From Intoshia linei (taxonomy: Eukaryota > Orthonectida > Rhopaluridae), in NCBI GenBank assembly GCA_001642005.1, contig LWCA01000713.1:1-21078 (forward strand): a stretch of 21,078 nt of DNA. The letters run 5' to 3'. Of the stretch, positions 8,041 to 17,900 are shown piece by piece (within the stretch, counting starts at the first letter, position 1; each line of letters opens with the position of its first letter). The notes under the pieces are model-generated. The model saw only the letters and a program-made list of their open reading frames with translations. It was not told the origin of the DNA and ran no database searches. The translations under genes and the position numbers were made by a program.

Positions 8041-11000
8041 TTATTTTAAAAATTCTGCAGCTTCGTTGTCTAATAACCACATTGTGTTTTCTATTGGAGC
8101 ACAATTTACGCATGGCATTTCTTGGTTATTGAAAACTCGCTTTAAAATTATAATTCAAATTTTTATATTTATTACTTCGATTATTCTTGCTTTTCCTTTA
8201 CCAGTCACGATGTATATTCGATTCTTTGCATTAGTGACAGTTTGAGGTAACAGAGTGACGCGTTTCGAAGGAGGTTTTGGTGAATCACACAAATAGTCGA
8301 CTAAATTCTAAAAATTACGTCATTGGCGTATAAAGTATACTTCTGATTTAGTTTTTGTCAGCACATGACCTGGAAAAAGAGAACACGTGTGCCCATCGTC
8401 TCCAATTCCTAATAACAACAAATCAATCGATTTGCCGTTTAGTAGGCTTGATAGATCGTCATTATATTTCTTTGCACATTGATCAACTAAAAATAATTTA
8501 CACTTGATGTAGCCAACATGAAAAAGTAACATTCCACATGATTTATTAATTATCAAGATAACTTTGGGCATACATTGTTTGAATTAATTTTTTCTTTCTA
8601 ATCACCAGAAAGTTTATTAACCATTGGATTATGCCAATCATACTTTTATTATAAAAACAACCAAGTTATTTTAGAAAAAAATAAATTGTCTTTAAAATGA
8701 TCAAAAATTTAGAAATTACAGTTTAAGTCCTATTTAACAGAATTTTTGGAATTCAAAAATTAAGGAATTTCGCTAAACATCCTGTTTAGCGATGTTTTTC
8801 TATAGAAACGTCATATTTAACGGAATTATTTTAAAAATTAAAATTATTAAATATAGCTATGAAGAGATATATTTCTTTATTGGAGATTGTGAATACTAAA
8901 TAAATACATGTGAATGATTATAATGAATTATAAGTTATTCAAATAAATGAGATAGAGAAATTATTTACATTTAATATTTTTTATTTATAAATTTATCAGA
9001 TTTTTGGAAATATTTTGGTTTGCTTTTTTTTATTTGAGATAATCTTGTGATATTTTGTTTCAAGGGTATAAATATCAATTAGAGCCGATGGAGAGATCCT
9101 TGAGGTCATGACTTATTTTTTCAATTAAACCTAGATATTCTGATAACTCTGGATATGTTATATCTTCACATACTATATTATCTAGGGCTCTTCTTTGATT
9201 TCTTCTACTGTTAACTGTTCTAATTCTTTACAATTATAATTATTCTGCTCTCATATGTTTAATTCAGATAATTCCAAAACGTCATAATTTTAAGATTTTA
9301 ATTGGACTAATTGTTTTTTCAAAATAGTTTCTTCAATAGTAATATCATCAGATAGATCATATGAACCGTTTATAGGAAAAAATTTGATATTCCTAAAACA
9401 ATTTGTTATTATTGTGACACTAACTCTATTCCAAGCTTCCAATGAATAAAAAATGCCATCTAGTATTGATATGCCTCGTATAATTTATTATAAAATAAGA
9501 AAACATTTTAAGAGTAAAATTTTAGTTAACGGAATTTTTGATTCGTCAAAATTTTGAAATTCCGTTAAATAGGACTTAGACTGTAATACGACCATTTATA
9601 GTACACAACTTTCAATGACTAGATTGGTGTTTAAACACATACATAAATTATTAAAAATTGAACATATTTTCGTTATTTATGCATAAAATGGTCAAAGTCG
9701 CACTTTAATCTCTATTTTTGAATAATTCGCATAAACCACTATTTAAATAATATGAATAACTTTACTTTCTAGACTTGGATTGATACAAATAATATGGCTT
9801 TTATCAATTTTTATTTCATTAAAGAGATTAATCATGTAATAGTTCAAAGTAAAATCTGACGAAGTGCGATCAACATACCTTTCATCGCAGAAAATGTACC
9901 AGATGTTAGAAATATCTTTTCTTGTGTGAAGCAGTTTTAAAGCTTCGCATGTCGGTTTTGCAGCACTCCCACCTAAACTTTTTTTAAAAGAAAACAATTC
10001 AAATAAATTATTGAAAAAATTAGCGCATACTGTCAGTAATACAATAAAAAATTTTAATTATGGAAAAACTAAAAGTACTAACAGTTCCAAAATTTTTGAA
10101 ATAATGAAGGATTACAATCTGGTATTAATTGGTTAAATAAAACACTCAAAGTAGGAGAAAAATGTGATTTATTTAACATTTTGTATCATCACAACTTCTA
10201 TGTATTGTAATATAATAATATTACTGCAATGTAGGAATAAGAACTTCCCAAGAATAAAGTAGTTTTTGAGGCTGTAAACTGTACATTGAAATATTTTTTA
10301 TTTTTAAAATATTAATGATACAGTTTTGAGATACAGGCAATCCTATTGGTGTTAAATTTGATCGGGTAACTTAGTTAATGGTTATTCCATCGCACTCAAT
10401 CAATTATAATTTCAAGCCTTTCGTAGCTATCATCATTTTTTAAATACACTGTTATATAGGGATTTTTTTTTATTTACAGGTTCATCTAATGATTCTAGAA
10501 GAATTTTTATAATTAACCATTTTACCACAAATAGAGCATTTTGCGTTTTCTCATTTAAAATAGTCCTATAAATTTTCGTAGAACATAGCGGTTATCTTAC
10601 AGAGAAAAAATAATAATATAATACCAAATTAATAAATTAAATCACAACTGAATTGAATTACCCTATAATTCAATGTTATTTTTTTATTGTAATAACTGAA
10701 AATTATTTTGATTTTACACGCTTAAATTTATTAGCGACAATTAAAAATGATTATTCATTGAAGATTTTATTTTTGCATTCATATAACAGACTTTCAGAAA
10801 ATTTCTCAAGATCAAGCACTAGTAATATATCAAAACTAATTTTTAAAAATGCAAATGGTTTCAAAATTGTGAGTAACAAATAAAGTCAAGTAAAATATAT
10901 ATTTCTAATTATAGTGCGTGTAAAACAACATCGATTTTCAAACTGAAATGGTTAAACTATAAATCTTGAAACAATTTTAAAAGTGTAAATGGTAATCTTG

Positions 11001-11511
11001 TTTGATCTGGAAAACGTCAATTTCTGAAATTTAAATACTAAATAAAACGTGCACCCATTAATTTTGTATATGAGGGGTCCTCATTGAGGGCTAAAAAATT
11101 TGGGTGCGTTTTTCAAAAATGTTTCAATGAAAAACAACCTCGCTTTGCATTAACACAATTCTTTTATAAAATAGTGTCCGTAGTACGGAGTTTGTATTTT
11201 TAATCTTGGTAATTACTCCTATAGTAATTTGAAATTAATGTTTATGATATTTTTCAATTTATTCACAAAAATGCATGTCAGTTTATAAACTGTCAAGCCA
11301 AAAAATTAAAATTGTGTGAAATAAAATACGTTTCCTCGATGAGACGTATAAACTGCTTATACTGAACAGTGCTTAATGGACACTATATATTACATTAATT
11401 AAAAATCAAACCTGACAACCCAATTACAAATTTGCTATCGTTGTAACAAGTATAAATCATGTCATACAAAACGTCAACCATATCTGAATTCTTACATACA
11501 CTTTTTTTCAT
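8041..11511 (-). CDS. PGLS: 6-phosphogluconolactonase, 5 coding exons, 227 aa
   Basis: This enzyme hydrolyses 6-phosphoglucono-1,5-lactone to 6-phosphogluconate, step two of the oxidative pentose phosphate pathway, in the cytosol. Exons in transcript order: 11511-11412, 9972-9766, 8486-8341, 8307-8176, 8139-8041. All introns are GT-AG, phases agree and the joined frame is 228 codons. An in-frame TAA at 11541-11539 supports the ATG at 11511. Diagnostic motifs are present: FVIGLSGGS (28-36, split by intron 1), CDERYV (62-67), INPSLE (97-102), GIGDDGHTCSLFPGH (129-143, with the expected catalytic His135) and DSPKPPSKRVTL (159-170). The length is slightly below the roughly 258 aa of the human enzyme, mostly at the N-terminus and in loops. 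Introns 3 and 4 are only 33 and 36 nt. Intron 1 (1439 nt) is long, and intron 2 (1279 nt) carries a pogo-type transposon. All key residues look intact, so the gene is probably functional. Confidence 0.94.
8771..8791. repeat. Perfect 8-bp-stem hairpin in the pogo element
   Basis: CGCTAAAC and GTTTAGCG flank the 5-nt loop ATCCT. The stem overlaps a copy of the element's terminal-repeat motif, so it may be a nested or duplicated end. Confidence 0.75.
9077..9480 (-). pseudogene. Relic C-terminus of a pogo/Tigger transposase
   Basis: Reading the minus strand from about 9479, the peptide begins GISILDGIFYSLEAWNRV and continues with TIITNCFRNIKF. This is the end of the DDE domain in pogo/Tigger/jerky-like proteins (typically ISLLDAx...AWxxV...TIxNCFRxxGF). 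The frame meets a stop at 9292-9290. Acidic fragments follow in other frames (for example EQLTVEEIKEEP near 9180-9230), as expected of the variable tail. The catalytic N-terminal two thirds are absent, so the copy cannot move on its own. It has the same orientation as the host gene but lies wholly inside its intron. Confidence 0.82.
11044..11113. repeat. Nested inverted repeat in PGLS intron 1
   Basis: The outer arms, about 20 bp each (11044-11065 and 11092-11113), share AAAACG, GCACCC and the following A/T run with a few mismatches. The loop contains its own small stem TGAGG-GGT-CCTCA. A stable hairpin in the intron RNA is possible, or a remnant of a small transposon. Confidence 0.6.
11177..11189. 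repeat. 13-bp odd palindrome TCCGTA-G-TACGGA
   Basis: Perfect 6-bp arms around one G, inside PGLS intron 1. Confidence 0.7.
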
Positions 11512-11631
11512 GATCAAACAAATGTAGTTTTTTTCGAGTTACATTTTCATTCTCATGTTAACAGTTTACGTGAATTATATCAATGTCATATTCATGTTCA
11601 AATTTCGATGGCGACATTAAGCAGCAATTTG

Positions 11632-11644
11632 GGTGGGTCCCACC
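11632..11644. promoter_or_regulatory. G+C-rich odd palindrome upstream of PGLS
   Basis: GGTGGG and CCCACC are perfect reverse complements around one T, about 120 bp upstream of the PGLS start codon. A symmetric G+C-rich site in very A+T-rich DNA could be a factor-binding site. No specific factor is claimed. Confidence 0.3.
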
Positions 11645-12473
11645 ATATAAAAATATATCTCTTTTTTTGAAATTTTTAATTTCACTATTTTTATGGTATT
11701 TAATGGTCCATTGCGTTATACGTTTTTAGGTGCTTGCATAAAATTAACATTTTTTATCTGTTTATTTTAGTTATATCTGCAGTTATTTGTAATACTTACA
11801 TACATACTTACTTGTAACTTATTGCGAAAATTTTAATTTTAACACTACGTGTAGTAAAATTTGAAAATTGTTATCATTTCCATACTACAATATAGTACTC
11901 CAAATTCTGCATATGCAATATACAACACATAATGCCAACATATATTCATAATTTAATATGCCAAAGATAAACTAGATCAGCGTTTCCAACTACTGGTGTA
12001 AAGTATAAATTCCCCACTATTTTAAACTCCATGATTAAAATATGCAAAAATTCATCATGTATAACTTTTAAAATTTTAATTTGATGCTACTCTATCCCCA
12101 TAAATTTGTCAATACATATATTTAGATTGATTTTTTATTTACAACCTTGTAAATTAAAGTAATTCATGTCTGTATGTCATTCAAAGTACTGTGCCATTGG
12201 GAAAATTTTAATTTATCATCACTGATTCATCAGTATAATTTTGCATATTTAAAATTGCCGAATTAAAAAATATATTAAGCTTATAAATTGATAAAAGTAT
12301 TAAAACTAAAGATATGTAAAAAAATTTAAAAAAAAAATTAATCACCGTTTTCCAGGGTGTATCATATATGATACTTTGGCTTTGAGTTACTTAAAAATAA
12401 AATAAACAGTTATATTTTGAATTAGTGATTATTTAATTAATAATACAGTGTCAATGTAATACCAATGTAAATT

Positions 12474-12626
12474 ATGACTAATACATTAATAGAATCTGTA
12501 CGCACTGCGTACATTGAAAGTAAAAAAAAATTAAATAATGTAAATAGCCAGAATTCGAAAAATTCAATCATTAATAAAATCCAAAAAATTGAGCTAGAAA
12601 CAAATTTAAGAAAATTAACTGTATAA
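12474..12626 (+). CDS. Small hypothetical ORF, 50 aa
   Basis: An ATG-to-TAA frame gives a hydrophilic, Lys/Asn/Glu-rich, probably helical peptide (MTNTLIESVRTAYIESKKK at the start, KIQKIELETNLRKLTV at the end). An in-frame TAA lies just upstream, at 12468-12470. A GTATAA donor-like site overlaps the stop (12621), so it could also be a first exon. No family is recognised, and frames of this length arise by chance in A+T-rich DNA. It includes a perfect 6-3-6 palindrome GTACGC-ACT-GCGTAC at 12498-12512. Confidence 0.2.
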   Translation: MTNTLIESVRTAYIESKKKLNNVNSQNSKNSIINKIQKIELETNLRKLTV

Positions 12627-13478
12627 CTAAACATAAAGAACAATATTATAAAGTCGGTACCACGTTTAAAAGATCAAACGCCAATTTCAGTTAGAATAAA
12701 GTTCAGTTTTAATTTCTACATAATACTTTTAAAGTGATATTTAAAATGACCAACCCAACTCGAATAGATAGCGTTAAATGTTTTTGATTGCGAATTAGTT
12801 TTTCTATTTTAAAGATACACACTTTTAGTGCTAATTGCCCTTGATTTTTTGATGGGTGTGACACCCTCATGTATATATATATATAAATAAATTATTTAAT
12901 TTAGTTTATTAGTAACTAATAAATTATTATTATAATAATACTATATTATTAAATATTTTAAATTAAATAGTTTATCATTATCAGACTTAAACTAGATCAG
13001 TGATATAATTAAAAGAATGCTTATTATATAATGATAATAAAAAATTAATTGTAAATTTGTATTAATACATCCAAGTCATATTAAATTAAAATTCTACTTT
13101 TATTATTGGAACATTAATTTAAAAAAATCAATCTAGCACCATGAATACAAAACCATTTTAAAAAATTTCCTGGATATAATTATAATGACGAAGAAAAAAG
13201 TCGCCAATTTTACTCCATAATCGACAACGTTAGTATGTATTATTTTTTGAGTTATCTTAGCATCGCTGACCAAAAAAATTTTTCAAAAATTAAAAAAACC
13301 ATGGGCACTCGAATTCAAAACATATTTTATATTTTTTTCTCGATTGGGATTTTTGCAGCTCCCTAAAATATTCAAAACAAATTTCTGAGTCAATACGTGA
13401 ATTTATATCACGTCTCAATGAAAAATTCAAAATGTCTTAATTTGATAGTTAAAGATATTGAACTATACAAATATATAA

Positions 13479-13486
13479 CCCTAATG
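13479..13486. repeat. Left 8-bp target-site duplication CCCTAATG
   Basis: Identical to 14609-14616; it frames the hAT element. Confidence 0.93.
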
Positions 13487-14608
13487 CAGTGGTTCTTAAC
13501 CTTTTTTGACCTATGCACCACAAATATTGATCTTAATGACTGTGTAACCCTGATTAAAAATCAATTAATACAATATTAACTATAAATAAAGTGTTAACTA
13601 GTTACTTAAATTAAACAGATACAATTTAAAAATTAAATCTAATTTGGTCATAATAATGGTCGTGGAGAGCCAGCAGTAGACCCGGGATCGATGGAAAGTA
13701 TAGGCCCCTATAAAAAAATTTTTAAAAATGGACCTCTATACATTAATTAATCGAACGTTCATTATCTAAAAATTAAAAATAATCATTGGAAATTGCATTG
13801 ATTATCGAAATTATGATATCTTAAGAAATTTTTCATCAATACCTATTAATAAATTAAATAAAGTAGTCCCTCATAATTGTAGACACGGGACATATGACCC
13901 TGTCTGTACTTACTTCAAACCTTTATGAAAACGTGTCAACTATCATATCCACTAAAAGCTTTGTAAGTACTACTGCAATGTTCAATAGATATATTATCTA
14001 TTTTCCATTGAAAAATATCGGAAAATTTAGTAGCCCTGGTCATACCACCAAATTCATTATTCAAAAATAGACTATTCAAATATAATGTTAAAGACTCAGA
14101 AAATAGACGAATTAAGTAGTAGTAAAAAACTTTTACATAACAATTGAACAAATTTATTTACATAAATTTTAATGGGATCGTTATTGTTGCTTTGATGAGA
14201 AGTAAGCTAAATCTTCGCTTGTTTTTGATAGGCACACTCGCATATCGGCACGGACATCTAATTTATTCCTTTTTCTTTTTTTTTAATTTGTTAGAATAGA
14301 AAATCCACCCTCACAAAACTATGTGGTAACAAAAGTAATAATTACTTCACAGGCAATTTCAGTCACAAATGGATAGATATTAAGCATACTACACCAAAAA
14401 CCACCAAATATCACATTTAAAGCTATTATAGTCATATATAATATATTTACCAAAGGGCCACTATAAAATTATCAATTATGTAATTTCACTCAATTAGAAA
14501 AAAATTATTTTATTAATGTAATTAAAAAAAATTGAAAATAGCTCTGTGCACATCAAAAATTGATTATGCACTTCTTGAGGTGCATGCACCCCCGATTAAG
14601 AACCACTG
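13487..14608. mobile_element. hAT (Charlie-like) DNA transposon, internally deleted
   Basis: The element begins CAGTGGTTCTTAA (13487-13499) and ends with the exact reverse complement (14596-14608). Further inward both ends carry TGCACC. It is flanked by a perfect 8-bp target duplication CCCTAATG (13479-13486 and 14609-14616), diagnostic of hAT elements. The terminal sequence is of the CAGTGGTTCT type known from Charlie/ZBED5-like hATs. At 1122 bp it is too short for a full transposase and keeps only a decayed C-terminus. The perfect duplication suggests a fairly recent insertion of an already defective copy. Confidence 0.93.
14181..14330 (-). pseudogene. Relic C-terminus of a hAT transposase
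   Basis: On the minus strand the peptide RNKLDVRADMRVCLSKT leads to a TAA at 14183-14181. It matches the hAT dimerisation-domain tail of ZBED5/Charlie-type proteins (usual pattern KxRNRLDVExDLRxALS). Upstream, in another frame, SFVRVDFLF followed by a stop, Q, I and a run of Lys corresponds to the usual SYLCExGFSxxxxIKTK block. The frame change falls in the poly-A run near 14270-14290, and a stop precedes it. Catalytic parts are missing. The fragment supports the hAT call made from the ends. Confidence 0.75.
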
Positions 14609-14616
14609 CCCTAATG
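14609..14616. repeat. Right 8-bp target-site duplication CCCTAATG
   Basis: Identical to 13479-13486. Confidence 0.93.
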
Positions 14617-14768
14617 GATATTCAATCAATTATTCTCATTTATGAAATTAACAAAAAATGTTTAAAGTAACACATTAACTGACGAAAATCTCTCATTTAT
14701 AGTAAACGAAGTAAAATAAATCATTTCTTATTGTGTTAACAAGCTAGTTCCCAGTTCGTTGTTTAAAT

Positions 14769-14808
14769 CAATGGTTCTCAAACTTTTTTGACAGTGAACC
14801 ATTTGTAA
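14769..14808. mobile_element. Solo hAT-like terminal sequence
   Basis: CAATGGTTCTCAAACTTTTT resembles the end of the neighbouring hAT (CAGTGGTTCTTAACCTTTTT) and known Charlie-type ends. No matching inverted end was found to the right, so only one terminus of an older element seems to remain, 160 bp from the intact pair. Confidence 0.5.
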
Positions 14809-15565
14809 AATAAAAAATTTGTTTTACCGTTATAGGCTATGATGCTCAACACGTTAGTAGGATAACTTTAAAAAAATAGTTTTTTTGATTTGTATGAAAT
14901 AACCACTAATAAAATATAGAATTCTATATAAAAAATTTTTTATAGCCTCAAGATCATATATTTACTTAAAAAATTATGTTAGTTGATTGTATATTGAATT
15001 TATAACGTCAATTATTATCTGGTTGACGTCACTTTTAAATACACTTTGTGTATTACACAATTATATCGATTATTATTAGAATTTTTTCCAAAGTTGACGT
15101 TACAAAAAATTTGATGATGCTGCCTGCCACGTATTTAGTTTGACATGTTTAGTATACATTCTATAGTTTACATATATTTTTTATCTTATACTAATAATTC
15201 CATTTATTATTCGTGTTATTTTAATTAATTATAATTATTGTACAAATTTAATATGCATACAAATGTATGTATACTTGATAATGTTAATCTTTAATTAGAT
15301 AATTTGATTTTCCATTATATTTTTAAAAACTATTTAAATTTATAACATTACAGGCACCTTGGCCATGGTTACCGCCGTCAATAGCATAGTATTATTTAAC
15401 AAATAATTGTTTTTACTGTTTATTTACAATTTTTTGTATCAATATCAAATAATATTGCCATCTTTTCACCCAAAAAGCCCATTTCTGTCAACCGAGACCA
15501 AGAGCTAACATATTAAAATAAGGATTAAATTCAATAAATAGAAATACCGTTGATGCAAATCTAAA

Positions 15566-15808
15566 ATGTTAATACATGCAGCCACTAAACAAGTAATATT
15601 AATACAAATGATATCATCATTTAGTGAAAAAAGTCACACAGTGACTTTACTTGTTACTTTCAATCATACATACTCTATTATTGTAAATATACATAATCCC
15701 CAAAGATTAATAAATGACCATGTGTTAACTATTCAAAGAATTGGTTCCAATATGTCTAGTCTTAAAATTGCATCAACATGTGTAAATGATTTAATTTCTA
15801 CATTATGA
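15566..15808 (+). CDS. Hypothetical ORF, 80 aa
   Basis: This ATG-to-TGA frame has a more balanced amino-acid composition than typical junk in this window, with Ser/Thr-rich stretches such as SSFSEKSHTVTLLVTFNHT and IQRIGSNMSSLKIASTC. No domain is recognised. One or two frames this long are expected by chance in 21 kb of DNA this A+T-rich, so it may not be a gene. No clear splice sites or poly(A) signal tie it to neighbours. Confidence 0.25.
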   Translation: MLIHAATKQVILIQMISSFSEKSHTVTLLVTFNHTYSIIVNIHNPQRLINDHVLTIQRIGSNMSSLKIASTCVNDLISTL

Positions 15809-16907
15809 TAACATATAAACTTGTAAATTAAAACATTCAATACTTTTATTTCTAGCAACAATTGTATATTTAATGCAATTTTTCCCGTTTATCGTGTAAT
15901 CGATTGACAACACAATATAAATTATCACTGCATTATTGATAAGAAGATGAATTACAAAAGATGAAATTTTACTTATCTATGTCACTCTACAACGCGATTA
16001 TATAAAAAATTGACATTTTTTAATTGCAAACATGTGCTCAATATCAGTTTACCGTTTGTGTAGACATTTTTCATATTATATAATTAATGATTAACTATTA
16101 TACAATTATTTTAAAATCAATCAATTGCGTTTGTATTTGTAAACATAGCTTGTATAAATCATTTTATTAATGTTTTGATTTATATTCACTTTTAGCTGCA
16201 AAATTTTTGAAATTTGATCAACCTTAGAATTGTGGTGCAATTTTAATTCATAAAAAATGAATAAATTTCGGTTTTGCAGTATCTGTAGAGTATTTGTTTT
16301 TTTGCAAATTTTTTATATTCCTACCAAAACTAGACACAGAAAAAACAGTAATCGTAAAGGTAACTTTTATGTATATATACTACAAAATATTATTACATAA
16401 TAATGTATATTCGGACAATGAGTGAATACTTTTATTTTACTTTTATTTTCTTGAAAAAACATTTATGGGTAAAATATAAATAATGTGGATTTCCGACAAT
16501 CCTGTTTCAATATATTAAAATTCAGAATAATCTTTAATTTATTAACATTTATATTATCAATATAATAATATTCACTAACGTTAATCCATATTTTAACAAA
16601 ATTCACTTATAAAAGGGATTTCGTCGATCGTATATTTAAATAAAAATAATAATCTCATAAAAGTAACTACCTCATCGAAATAATTTAAATTATTTTAATA
16701 AAACGAGATTCTCTATAATGTGAATTTTCAACTGTAACCAAGTTTCTCAAAAAATTAAACATTCAAAATTAAGGTACTCTGACGCCCATTAATATGGTAC
16801 ATTAGTTTTTATGTAATTTTTGGTACATATTACAAAAATTGTAATCTTACGTTTTAAATCAATAAAAATAACAATACAGTAAATATATTGATAATATTTT
16901 AAGATAA

Positions 16908-17136
16908 ATAACATAATCTAACCTCTATATTAATTATTATATTTACATGTTTGTTGAAATTAAAAAACATTATTGAATGTATGAAATGTATATACGGTCA
17001 CTTTCATAATTACATATACACTATAAATATTTTTAAATGTTTTGCATGTTTTTCAATTTATTAGTGAATGTAATTATAATTTTTGATTTTAATTTTATGG
17101 TCATTATAGTTATGGATATAATTGAGATAATAAAAA
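16908..17136. repeat. Repeat R1, copy 1 (left of first N)
   Basis: This segment, starting ATAACATAATCTAACC, recurs after the next two Ns (17138-17347 from its position 16927, and 18230-18460). A few substitutions separate the copies, for example TTTGTTG against TTCGTTG. It is cut off exactly at the N at 17137. Confidence 0.9.
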
Positions 17137-17137
17137 N
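17137..17137. other. Single-N gap 1
   Basis: The sequence right of the N (17138 on) repeats 16927-17136. It is probably an unmerged overlap between contigs. Confidence 0.85.
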
Positions 17138-17347
17138 ATATTAATTATTATATTTACATGTTCGTTGAAATTAAAAAACATTATTGAATGTATTAAATGT
17201 ATATACGGTCACTTTCATAATTACGTCAACACTAAAAATATTTTTAAATGTTTTGCATGTTTTTCAATTTATTAGTGAATGTAATTATAATTTTTGATTT
17301 TAATTTTATGGTCATTATAGTTATGGATATGATTGAGATAATACAAA
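17138..17347. repeat. Repeat R1, copy 2
   Basis: Near-identical to 16927-17136, and closer still to 18249-18460 (shared ACGTCAACACTAAAA). It runs without a break into the Tc1/mariner relic. Confidence 0.9.
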
Positions 17348-17514
17348 AATAAATTCAGTTTTTGCTTTATTTTTAAATTAATTGTAATAAAAAAAAATAC
17401 AATTATATTCAATTTTGACAAATAAACGATTCAAAAGTATTTCAACACCATCATAAATTTAAAATAATTCATAATTAAATGTATAGATTTTATCTGATTC
17501 TTTTTAAAAACAGA

Positions 17515-17900
17515 GAATTAAATCATCAAGAACAAATTTTAATATTAAAATTATACGAAGAAGAAAAATCATTGCGTGAAATTGGCTAACAAGTGGGTCG
17601 GCCCTAAATAACCATTTCTGAACCCCTGAAACGACTCCGGGAAAATAAAAGTAATAAATAAGTGGAAGAACTGGTCGAAGAAGGTTATCTGATATCCGCT
17701 TTGACAGAAATCCTATTAGATTACACAAAATTCAACCTCAAATGAGTTTATCCCAATGAAAAACTCAATGGACCATAGATGCAAGCAACCGCACAGTTCG
17801 TAGGAGGCTGATTAAAAATGGAATAAAATGTTATGGAGTTAGCCAAAGACCCCGGCTTTTTGTGTAAAAAATTTCTAATCGTTTAAGTTTCTGCTCCTAG
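17515..17900 (+). pseudogene. Tc1/mariner transposase N-terminal relic, copy 1
   Basis: The DNA-binding half of a Tc1-like transposase is recognisable despite stops and a frame change. A first helix-turn-helix (HQEQILILKLYEEEKSLREIG) is followed by QVGRP with in-frame TAA codons on either side, ITIS, and an LKRLREN block. After a one-base shift near 17650-17660 comes an RTGRRRLSDIRFDRNP linker, then a second helix-turn-helix with the Tc1 signature NRTVRRRLIKNGIKCYGVSQRP. Further stops interrupt it and no intact DDE domain follows; after 17897 the sequence diverges into an AGATAAGATAAGAGAGATAAG tract. It is a different lineage from the Tc1 relic at 1-824. Confidence 0.8.

Larger units (their letters stand above)
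8719..9583. mobile_element. pogo/Tigger-type DNA transposon, internally deleted, in PGLS intron 2
   Basis: The 865-bp element has 27-bp terminal inverted repeats that match at 25 positions: left 8719-8745 (starts CAGTTTAAGTCC) and right 9557-9583 (reverse complement starts CAGTCTAAGTCC). It is flanked on both sides by TA (8717-8718 and 9584-9585), the target duplicated by Tc1/mariner/pogo elements. The GGAATTTCG/TTAACGGAAT motif recurs subterminally, and a perfect hairpin lies at 8771-8791. Only a decayed C-terminal part of the transposase remains. Without it, the host intron would be about 410 nt. Confidence 0.88.
9973..11411 (-). other. Intron 1 of the 6-phosphogluconolactonase gene
   Basis: This 1439-nt intron splits the SGGS phosphate-binding motif (donor after TCAG at 11412, acceptor TTTAG before 9972). 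It contains several protein-like open frames on both strands (about 10078-10380 and 10480-10600 on minus, 10653-10883 on plus) that match no family I know and are most simply chance. It also holds two inverted repeats at 11044-11113 and 11177-11189. Confidence 0.75.
11512..13478. other. A+T-rich region upstream of PGLS
   Basis: The PGLS promoter should lie just right of 11511, but no recognisable motif was seen. A perfect odd palindrome GGTGGG-T-CCCACC sits at 11632-11644, about 120 bp upstream of the ATG and strikingly G+C-rich for this locus. A small ORF lies at 12474-12626. An open frame of about 79 codons without a start (about 13146-13366, +) has a coding-like first third but no usable acceptor. 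The rest is A/T runs. Confidence 0.55.
14617..16907. other. A+T-rich region with a solo hAT-like end and weak ORFs
   Basis: Apart from the hAT-like end at 14769 and the ORF at 15566-15808, no gene is supported. A G+C-rich patch at 15354-15389 follows a good acceptor (TTACAG) and could be a short final exon in either of two frames, both ending in TAG. A possible partner exon ends near 15130. A CRE-like TGACGTCA lies at 15024-15031. None of these can be joined into a model with confidence. Confidence 0.5.

Noticed and set aside
10078-10600. Minus-strand coding-like pieces (about 10480-10600, 10230-10380, 10078-10155) with donor-like GTAATA/GTAAAT ends
   Set aside because: They lie inside PGLS intron 1, whose two flanking exons join perfectly in phase. 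Their own phases do not all agree, and no protein family is recognised.
10653-10883. 76-codon plus-strand frame ending near a GTGAGT site
   Set aside because: Inside PGLS intron 1, no recognisable domain, and a length expected a few times by chance in DNA of this composition.
12437-12643. 68-codon minus-strand hydrophobic frame
   Set aside because: Phe/Leu-rich shadow of the Lys/Asn-rich plus-strand ORF at 12474-12626.
13670-13710. tRNA-like B-box (reverse strand, near ATCGATCCCGGG)
   Set aside because: No matching A-box, acceptor stem or cloverleaf could be drawn around it, and it lies inside a hAT element.
13936-14151. 71-codon minus-strand frame in the hAT element
   Set aside because: It lies beyond the stop of the relic transposase C-terminus and shows no hAT motif; probably chance.
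17504-17728. 74-codon minus-strand frame
   Set aside because: Antisense to the Tc1/mariner relic, which carries the recognisable motifs on the plus strand.
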